Shown here piece after piece: positions 1 through 5,705 of a stretch of DNA of 7,585 nt. Origin of the DNA: Trueperaceae bacterium. GTDB taxonomy: Bacteria > Deinococcota > Deinococci > Deinococcales > Trueperaceae. The notes below the pieces were generated by a model. It ran no database searches. It saw only the letters and a program-made list of their open reading frames with translations, and had not been told where the DNA came from. A program made the position numbers and the translations under genes. Within the stretch, counting starts at the first letter, position 1, and each line of letters opens with the position of its first letter. Location of the stretch: positions 1 through 7,585 of the forward strand of contig JAABSI010000124.1 of assembly GCA_011390455.1 (NCBI GenBank), read 5' to 3'.

Positions 1-171
1 GACCTGCAGCCCATCTCGGTCGGGCTGTTCCGCTTCAACGGCCTCTACAGCTCCGAGCCCCAACTCATCCAGGCCGCCTCGATCATGACGATGCTCATCC
101 CGCTCACGATCTTCTTCTTCGCCCAGCGCTTCTTCATGCAAGGCGTCGTGATCACCGGGGTCGACAAGTGA
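1..171 (+). CDS. Sugar ABC transporter permease, C-terminal end (partial)
   Basis: This is the last 56 codons of an inner-membrane permease, read in frame from base 1 to the TGA at 169-171; the start lies outside the window. The end is typical of the MalG/CUT1 family: a segment rich in Ser, Glu and Gln (SSEPQLIQAAS), a final hydrophobic helix (MTMLIPLTIFFFAQRFF), then a short tail FMQGVVITGVDK. Tails of the form 'F-x-Q-G-x-x-x-T-G-V-K' are common in permeases that import di- and oligosaccharides with a binding protein and an ATPase. The gene lies 55 bases before a large carbohydrate-active enzyme on the same strand, so it probably belongs to the same operon and imports the substrate of the enzymes that follow. 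The sugar itself cannot be told from this fragment. Confidence 0.88.
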   Translation, partial: DLQPISVGLFRFNGLYSSEPQLIQAASIMTMLIPLTIFFFAQRFFMQGVVITGVDK

Positions 172-226
172 CCGCCCCGACGCGCTGACGTCGCCCCTCC
201 GCCGCACCCGCTCACGAAGGCGAACC
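172..226 (+). other. Short gap between permease and large enzyme gene, with ribosome-binding site
   Basis: This 55-base gap shows no T-run or terminator-like hairpin and no convincing -35/-10 pair, so transcription probably reads through from the transporter gene. A modest Shine-Dalgarno-like GAAGG at 216-220 sits 6 bases before the ATG at 227 and supports that start. Confidence 0.5.
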
Positions 227-3200
227 ATGACCCAACCCGAAATCCACCTCGGCGCCGGCCCGCTCCTAGCGGCCGGCGCCCCGGTCGAGGGCGGCCCCGT
301 CACCCTCGACGGCGAACGCTTCTACCGCATCCGCAACGTCGACGCGATGCCGCCCTTCCTGATGAGCGTCGTCAGCGCCTCGGACCTGTGGATGTTCGTC
401 TCGAGCACCGGTGGCCTCACGGCCGGCCGGGTCGACGCCGACGGGGCGCTCTTCCCCTACACGACCGCCGACAAGCTGACCGAGAACTTCGAGCACACCG
501 GTCCCAAGACCCTGCTCCGGGTGACCCGCGAGGGACGCCGATCGCTGTGGGAGCCCTTCTCGAACCGCGGCCGCGGCCTCTACCGCGTCGAGCGCAACCT
601 CTACAAGAACGCGCTCGGCAACCAGGTGGTCTTCGAGGAGCTCAACGTTGATCTGGGGCTCGGGTTCCGCTACGGTTGGCGCGCGAGCGACGCCTTCGGC
701 TTCGTCCGGACCGCACGGCTCTCCGAGCTCGCCTCGGCGCCGTGCACGGTCGAGCTCCTCGACGGGCTGCAGAACCTGGTGCCCGCGGGCGCGACCGCGG
801 CGATGACGAACGACCTGAGCAACCTGCTCGACGCCTACAAACGCAACGAGCTCGAGCCCGACACCGGCCTCGGCCTCTTCACCCTCAGCTCGACCCTGAC
901 CGACCTGGCGGAGCCGAGCGAATCGCTGCGCGCGACCACGGTGTTCGCGCTCGGCCTGGAGGGCGCCCGGCGCCTGCTGTCGTCGGAGCAGCTCGAGCGC
1001 TTCCGCCGCGGCGAGGCCGTGGCCGAAGAGCGCGACGTGCGCGGCCGCCGCGGCGCGTACTTCGTCCGGGCCGACGTCGAGCTGGACGCCGGCGCGACCC
1101 TCCGCTGGCGGTTGGTCCTCGACGGCGGCCAGGACCACGCGCAGGTGGTCGCGCTCGTCGGCGCCCTCGAGCGCAGCACGACCGACCTCGAGGCGCGCCT
1201 CGAGGCGGAGGCGCGCCGCTGCGACGACGCGCTCGCCGCGATCGTCGCGAGCGCCGACGGCTTCCAGTGGACGCGCGACCGGGAGGCCACCGACCACCAC
1301 CTCGCCAGCGTGCTCTTCAACCTCATGCGCGGCGGCGTGTTCCTGCACGACCACGACGTCCCGCGCGCCGATCTGATCGACTTCGTGCGGACCCGCAACC
1401 CCGGGGTGCTCGCGGCCCACCGAGCCTTCTTCGCCGACCTGCCCGAGGCCCTACCGCGCCGCGAGCTGGTCGCGCGGGCCGCGGCGGTGGCCGCCACGAC
1501 CGGCGCCCCCGATCTCGAGCGCCTGTGCATGGCGTACCTGCCGCTCGCCTTCGGCCGCCGCCACGGGGACCCCAGCCGCCCCTGGAACCGCTTCACCATC
1601 AACGTCCGCGGCGCCGACGGGCGCCCCCGCCTCGACTACCAGGGCAACTGGCGCGACGTCTTCCAGAACTGGGAGGGGCTCGCCCACGCCTTCCCGGAGT
1701 TCGCGACCGGGATGATCGGCGTCTTCCTCGGGGCCACCACCGCCGACGGCTACAACCCCTACCGCGTGACGCGCGACGGCATCGAATGGGAAGCCCCCGA
1801 ACCCGGCAACCCCTGGGCCAACATCGGCTACTGGAGCGACCACCAGGTCGTCTACCTGCAGAAGCTCTTGGAGCTCGCCGCGCGCTTCGACCCCGGCGCG
1901 CTCGACGCGCTGCTCGACCGCCCGGTCTTCAGCCACGCGAACGTGCCCTACCGCATCCGCCCCTACACGGCCATGCTCGACGACCCCTACGACACCATCG
2001 AGTTCGATGCCGAACTCGACCGGCGCATCGCGGCGGCCGTCGCGACCGAAGGCACCGACGCCCGGCTGCTCAGAGGGCCCGATGGCGCCATCCTCCACGT
2101 CACGATGGCGGAGAAACTGCTCCAGTTGCTGCTCGTCAAGCTGGCGAACCTGGTGCCCGAGGGCGGCATCTGGATGAACACCCAGCGGCCCGAGTGGAAC
2201 GACGCCAACAACGCGCTCGTGGGCAAGGGGTTGTCGGTCGTCACGACCGCCTACCTGTACCGCACGGTCGTCTTCCTGCAGAAGCTGCTCGCCGAGCGGC
2301 CCGCGGTCGCGCTCACCCGCGAGGTGCGCGCCTTCTTCGACGCCGTCCACGACGGCCTCCGCGCGCACGCAGCCGGGCTCGACGGCGGGTTCGACGACCG
2401 CGGACGGCGCGCCTTCATGGACGCGCTCGGCGGCGCCGGCAGCGCGTACCGCCAAGGCGTCTACGCGCACGGGTTCTCGGGCGCCACGACCGAACTCGAC
2501 GGCGCCACGCTGGCGGCGTTCCTGGAGCTCGCCCGGCGCTACCTCGAGCACACCCTGCGCGCCAACCGGCGCCCGGACGCGCTCTACCACGCCTACAACG
2601 TGCTCGCGCTCACCGACGACGGCGCCGCCATCCATCGCCTCGACGAGATGCTCGAAGGCCAGGTCGCGATCCTCTCCTCCGGCCTGCTCTCCACCGAGGA
2701 GAGCCTCGACCTGCTCGCGAGCCTCCGCCATGGCCGCCTGTACCGAGCCGACCAGCACAGCTACGTGCTCTACCCCGACCGCGACCTGCCCGGCTTCCTC
2801 GCCAAAAACCGGATCCCGGCCGCGGACGTGGAGGCCTCGCCCCTGCTCACCGCGCTCCTCGAGCACGGCGACCGGCGCGTCGTGGTCCGCGACGAACGCG
2901 GCGACGTCCATTTCCATGGCGGCTTCCGCAACGCCAAGGGGGTGCGCCGGGCGCTGGCCCACCTCGCGCGCGAGGAGCGCTGGTCCGCGCGGGTCGCCGC
3001 CGAGGGCGAGGCGGTCGCCGCGCTCTTCGAGCGCGTCTTCGACCACGCGTCCTTCACCGGCCGCTCCGGCACCTTCTTCGCCTACGAGGGTCTGGGCAGC
3101 ATCTATTGGCACATGGTCTCGAAGCTGATGCTGGCGGTGCAGGAGGGCCACCAACGCGCGCTGGAGGCGGGCGAGCCCGCCGAGCACGTCGCCGCGCTGG

Positions 3201-3715
3201 CGGCGGCCTACGCCGACGTCCGCGCCGGGCTCGGCTTCCACAAGAGCCCGGACGTGTTCGGCGCCTTCCCGGCCGACCCCTACTCCCACACCCCCGCCCA
3301 CGCCGGCGCCCAACAGCCCGGCATGACCGGCCAGGTCAAGGAGGACGTGCTCGCGCGCCTCGGCGAGCTGGGCGTGGAGGTGCGGGACGGTCGCCTCGGC
3401 TTCGCCCCCGCGCTCCTGCCGCACGAGGAGTTCCTCGACGCGCCGACCCCCGCCACCGTGCGGGGCCTCGGCGGACCGGTCGCGTGGACGTTGGAGCCGG
3501 GCACGCTGGCCTTCACCTTCTGCCAGGTGCCGGTCGTCTACCGGCTCGCCGAGGCCGCCCGGGTCTCCGTGGTGCGCCGCGACGGCACGGAGCAGGGCTT
3601 CGACGGCACCACCCTCGACGCGGCGACCAGCCGCGAGGTCTTCGAGCGCACGGGCGCGATCGCCCGCATCGAGGTGGACGTGCCCGCCGCCTCCGTTGGA
3701 GGAACCCGACCGTGA
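227..3715 (+). CDS. Large cytoplasmic GH94/GH149/GH161-like glycoside phosphorylase or hydrolase
   Basis: The product has 1162 residues, with no signal peptide and no membrane segment, so it should act in the cytoplasm. The apparent plan is an N-terminal beta-rich domain (about 1-330, with FYRIRNVDAMPPFL from residue 32 and SSTGGLTAGR soon after), a long helical barrel region (about 350-1050) and a C-terminal beta-rich cap (about 1065-1160). Conserved-looking barrel motifs are GNWRDVFQNWE (473-483), which resembles the YRDxxQD motif of GH94; NPWANIGYWSDHQ (528-540); PEWNDANNALVG, with Glu656 and Asp659, which resembles the DWND motif that holds the general-acid Asp in GH94; GTFFAYEGLGSIYWHM (around 949-963); and QQPGMTGQVKE (around 1030-1039). 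The length fits GH149/GH161 beta-1,3-glucan phosphorylases (roughly 1100-1200) better than GH94 (roughly 800). This assignment is from motif memory, not a search. Whether phosphate or water is the acceptor is undecided. The stop overlaps the GTG of the following GH3 gene, which supports a joint role in beta-glucoside breakdown. Confidence 0.7.
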   Translation: MTQPEIHLGAGPLLAAGAPVEGGPVTLDGERFYRIRNVDAMPPFLMSVVSASDLWMFVSSTGGLTAGRVDADGALFPYTTADKLTENFEHTGPKTLLRVTREGRRSLWEPFSNRGRGLYRVERNLYKNALGNQVVFEELNVDLGLGFRYGWRASDAFGFVRTARLSELASAPCTVELLDGLQNLVPAGATAAMTNDLSNLLDAYKRNELEPDTGLGLFTLSSTLTDLAEPSESLRATTVFALGLEGARRLLSSEQLERFRRGEAVAEERDVRGRRGAYFVRADVELDAGATLRWRLVLDGGQDHAQVVALVGALERSTTDLEARLEAEARRCDDALAAIVASADGFQWTRDREATDHHLASVLFNLMRGGVFLHDHDVPRADLIDFVRTRNPGVLAAHRAFFADLPEALPRRELVARAAAVAATTGAPDLERLCMAYLPLAFGRRHGDPSRPWNRFTINVRGADGRPRLDYQGNWRDVFQNWEGLAHAFPEFATGMIGVFLGATTADGYNPYRVTRDGIEWEAPEPGNPWANIGYWSDHQVVYLQKLLELAARFDPGALDALLDRPVFSHANVPYRIRPYTAMLDDPYDTIEFDAELDRRIAAAVATEGTDARLLRGPDGAILHVTMAEKLLQLLLVKLANLVPEGGIWMNTQRPEWNDANNALVGKGLSVVTTAYLYRTVVFLQKLLAERPAVALTREVRAFFDAVHDGLRAHAAGLDGGFDDRGRRAFMDALGGAGSAYRQGVYAHGFSGATTELDGATLAAFLELARRYLEHTLRANRRPDALYHAYNVLALTDDGAAIHRLDEMLEGQVAILSSGLLSTEESLDLLASLRHGRLYRADQHSYVLYPDRDLPGFLAKNRIPAADVEASPLLTALLEHGDRRVVVRDERGDVHFHGGFRNAKGVRRALAHLAREERWSARVAAEGEAVAALFERVFDHASFTGRSGTFFAYEGLGSIYWHMVSKLMLAVQEGHQRALEAGEPAEHVAALAAAYADVRAGLGFHKSPDVFGAFPADPYSHTPAHAGAQQPGMTGQVKEDVLARLGELGVEVRDGRLGFAPALLPHEEFLDAPTPATVRGLGGPVAWTLEPGTLAFTFCQVPVVYRLAEAARVSVVRRDGTEQGFDGTTLDAATSREVFERTGAIARIEVDVPAASVGGTRP
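251..280 (+). other. Strong GC hairpin just inside the start of the large enzyme gene
   Basis: The left arm GGCGCCGGCCCGCT (251-264) pairs with the right arm AGCGGCCGGCGCC (268-280) apart from one bulged C, leaving a three-base loop CCT. The stem would have 13 base pairs, 12 of them G-C. It begins 24 bases after the A of the start codon and covers codons 9-18 (Gly, Ala, Leu and Pro rich). The loop carries a CTA leucine codon (266-268), which is rare in this gene. There is no following T-run, so it is not a classical terminator. It could modulate translation, mRNA decay or processing between the transporter and enzyme parts of the transcript, or be a by-product of GC-rich Gly/Ala codons. Confidence 0.5.
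3698..3703 (+). promoter_or_regulatory. Ribosome-binding site that fixes the GTG start of the first GH3 gene
   Basis: GGAGGA lies 8 bases before GTG 3712, inside the last codons of the preceding gene. This near-ideal Shine-Dalgarno, together with GH3 homology beginning directly after it, shows that translation starts here although the frame stays open far upstream. The GTGA overlap implies translational coupling. Confidence 0.85.
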
Positions 3716-5598
3716 CCCACGCCGTCGATCGCCCTCGGGAGGCAGCGACCGCCCGCGTCGCCGACCTCCTCGCGCGCATGACGCTGCGCGAGAAGATCGG
3801 CCAGATGACGCAGGCCGAGAAGAACAGCGTCACCCCGGACGAGGTGCGCCGCCACGGCCTCGGTTCGGTGCTCTCCGGCGGCGGCGGCAACCCGGAGCCC
3901 AACACGCCCGCCGCCTGGCGGGCGATGGTGCTCGGTTTCCGCGAGGCGGCGCTCGAGAGCCGGCTCGGCATCCCCCTGCTCTACGGGGTCGACGCCGTGC
4001 ACGGCCACAACAACGTCGTGGGCGCCACCGTCTTCCCGCACAACGTCGGCCTCGGGGCGATCGGCGACGCCGATCTGGTGCGCCGCATCGGCCGCGCGAC
4101 CGCCGTCGAGGTGGCCGCCACCGGCGTGCGCTGGACCTTCGCGCCGGCCGTGAGCGTCCCGCTCGACGTCCGCTGGGGGCGCACGTACGAGGGCTACGGA
4201 CAGGACCCCGAGCTGGTGGGGCGCCTCGCGGCGGCCTACGTCGAGGGGCTGCGCGGAGCCGATTGGGCGGCCCCCGACGCCGTCCTCCCCTCCGTCAAGC
4301 ACTTCCTCGCCGACGGCGGCGCCGTCCACGGCACCTCCACGCGCTGGGACCGGGCGGCGCTGAAGAGCCTCGCCGACGACCCCACGCTCGCCAACGCGCA
4401 CGTGGACGAGGCCTTCGTCGAGCTGCTCGACCGCGGCGCCTGGACGATCGATCAGGGCGACGTGCTCGTCGACGAGCGCACCCTGCGCGAGGTGTTCCTG
4501 GCGCCGTACCGCGCCCCGCTCGCGGCCGGCGCGCTCAACGTGATGGTCTCGTACGGCAGTTGGCACGGGCTGCGCATGCACGCGCACCGGTACCTGATCA
4601 CCGACGTCCTCAAGGGCGAACTCGGCTTCGAGGGCTTCGTGGTGACCGACTGGGCGGCGATCGACCAGATCGACCCGGACTTCGACGTCTGCGTCGAGCG
4701 CTCGATCGACGCGGGCATCGACATGGTGATGGTGCCCTTCGAGCACCAACGCTTCATGGACGCGCTCGAGGCCGCGGTCGAGCGCGGCGCGGTCGCGGAG
4801 GCGCGCATCGACGACGCCGTCCGGCGCATCCTCGCGACCAAGGAGCGCCTCGGCCTCTTCGACGCCGCCGGCGACCCCGAGCGCGAGCCCGCGCTCGACG
4901 CGGTCGGCCACCCCGACCACCGGCGCCTCGCCTTTGAAGCCGCGCGGCGGAGCCCGGTGCTGTTGCAGAACCGCGGCGCCGCGCTGCCGCTTCCGGCGGT
5001 GCTGCCCGCGCTGCTCGTCGCCGGCGCCGCCGCCGACGACGTCGGCCTCCAGTGCGGCGGTTGGACGGTCAGCTGGATGGGGGCCGCCGGCCCGATCACC
5101 CCCGGGACGACGCTGCTGCAGGGCCTCCAGCGCCTGCGGCCCGACGCCCAGGTCGCCTATGAACCCGACGGCCACGGCACCGCGCGTGCACCGGTGGGGA
5201 TCGTCGCGGTCGCCGAGGCGCCCTACGCCGAGGGCATGGGCGATCGGTTTGATCTCGACCTCGCCGCCGCCGACGTTGCCCTGATCGAACGGGTGCGCGC
5301 CCGAGTCGACACGCTCGTGCTGGTCGTGTACTCCGGCCGGCCCGTGGTCCTGGGCGACGCGGTGCGGCACGCCGACGCGATCGTCGCCGCCTGGCTCCCC
5401 GGGAGCGAGGGGGCCGCGGTCGCCGAACCACTCCTCGGCGCGAGCGCCTTCGAGGCCACGCTGCGGTACCGCTGGCCGGCCGCCAGCGCCGACCTGCCGC
5501 TCCATCCGTTCGGGGTCGAACCCGGTCCCGCCGCGCAGTGGGAGCTCGGCCACGGGGTGCGCACGCGCCCCTGGCCCGACGCCGAGGTCCCCGCATGA
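3712..5598 (+). CDS. Cytoplasmic GH3 family protein, beta-glucosidase/exo-beta-glucanase type, altered acid/base site
   Basis: The product has 628 residues and no signal peptide. GH3 enzymes remove glucose from the non-reducing end of beta-glucans with retention of configuration. The N-terminal barrel is intact: MTLREKIGQMTQ near residue 23, YGVDAVHGH with Asp94, RWGRTYEGYGQDP with Arg157, VKH with Lys196-His197, and FVVTDW with the nucleophile Asp313. These match the pocket of barley ExoI (Asp95, Arg158, Lys206-His207, Asp285). The second domain has drifted: at the ExoI acid/base position the motif reads GGWTVSWMG, so Ser454 replaces Glu; the usual LLKNE is LLQNR (Gln419); and the terminal RGYGL-like motif is ELGHGV. 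PYAEGMGD with Glu507 is kept. Compared with the next gene it carries about 30 extra residues between Ser209 and Asp250. The GTG start follows a strong ribosome-binding site. It could be an active member of a subfamily using another acid/base, or a specialised or weakened copy. Family certain, substrate inferred. Confidence 0.93.
   Translation: MTHAVDRPREAATARVADLLARMTLREKIGQMTQAEKNSVTPDEVRRHGLGSVLSGGGGNPEPNTPAAWRAMVLGFREAALESRLGIPLLYGVDAVHGHNNVVGATVFPHNVGLGAIGDADLVRRIGRATAVEVAATGVRWTFAPAVSVPLDVRWGRTYEGYGQDPELVGRLAAAYVEGLRGADWAAPDAVLPSVKHFLADGGAVHGTSTRWDRAALKSLADDPTLANAHVDEAFVELLDRGAWTIDQGDVLVDERTLREVFLAPYRAPLAAGALNVMVSYGSWHGLRMHAHRYLITDVLKGELGFEGFVVTDWAAIDQIDPDFDVCVERSIDAGIDMVMVPFEHQRFMDALEAAVERGAVAEARIDDAVRRILATKERLGLFDAAGDPEREPALDAVGHPDHRRLAFEAARRSPVLLQNRGAALPLPAVLPALLVAGAAADDVGLQCGGWTVSWMGAAGPITPGTTLLQGLQRLRPDAQVAYEPDGHGTARAPVGIVAVAEAPYAEGMGDRFDLDLAAADVALIERVRARVDTLVLVVYSGRPVVLGDAVRHADAIVAAWLPGSEGAAVAEPLLGASAFEATLRYRWPAASADLPLHPFGVEPGPAAQWELGHGVRTRPWPDAEVPA
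5584..5587 (+). promoter_or_regulatory. Ribosome-binding site of the exported GH3 gene
   Basis: GAGG sits 7 bases before ATG 5595, within the end of the preceding gene. It favours ATG 5595 over the in-frame ATG at 5646, which has no comparable purine-rich stretch before it. The ATGA overlap again suggests coupled translation. Confidence 0.6.
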
Positions 5599-5705
5599 AG
5601 CGCCCCGTGCGGAAGCCCCCAGGCGTCCGGGCCGCGGCGTCCGGCATGGCCGCTCGGCTCGCGGCGTTGGTGCTGGCGTTGGCCGCGCCGTGGCAGGTCG
5701 CCGCT
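5595..5705 (+). other. Sec signal peptide of the exported GH3 enzyme
   Basis: Residues 1-37 show a basic start (MKRPVRKPPGVR), an Ala/Leu-rich hydrophobic core (LAALVLALAAPW, 22-33) and a likely signal peptidase I site after VAA (35-37), before QGAAPPYLD. There is no twin-arginine motif and no Cys for a lipoprotein. Starting at Met18 would still leave a short functional-looking signal peptide, so export is predicted for either start. Confidence 0.85.

Noticed and set aside
172..226. Possible promoter or terminator between permease and large gene
   Set aside because: No T-run, no stable hairpin and no convincing promoter boxes were seen in the 55 bases.
266..1420. Minus-strand open frame (384 codons) opposite the start of the large gene
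   Set aside because: No recognisable motif, biased composition, and it lies opposite a well-supported coding frame.
1451..3424. Long minus-strand open frame (657 codons) opposite the large enzyme gene
   Set aside because: It is composed of Val/Glu/Gly/Ala/Arg-rich mirror sequence without motifs, as expected opposite a G/C-ending codon gene. The plus strand has clear conserved motifs.
676..3711. Open frame continuous with and upstream of the cytoplasmic GH3, which would make a 1640-residue protein
   Set aside because: Its product is an Arg/Pro-rich low-complexity shadow of the real gene in another frame. The GGAGGA at 3698-3703 and the GH3 homology place the true start at GTG 3712.
3538..5553. 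Minus-strand open frame (671 codons) opposite the first GH3 gene
   Set aside because: A high-GC antisense artefact; the plus strand carries all GH3 motifs and a good ribosome-binding site.
5646..5648. Alternative ATG start for the exported GH3 (Met18)
   Set aside because: It would still give a signal peptide, but the upstream ATG at 5595 has a better ribosome-binding site and the 4-base overlap typical of this operon. It is not fully excluded.
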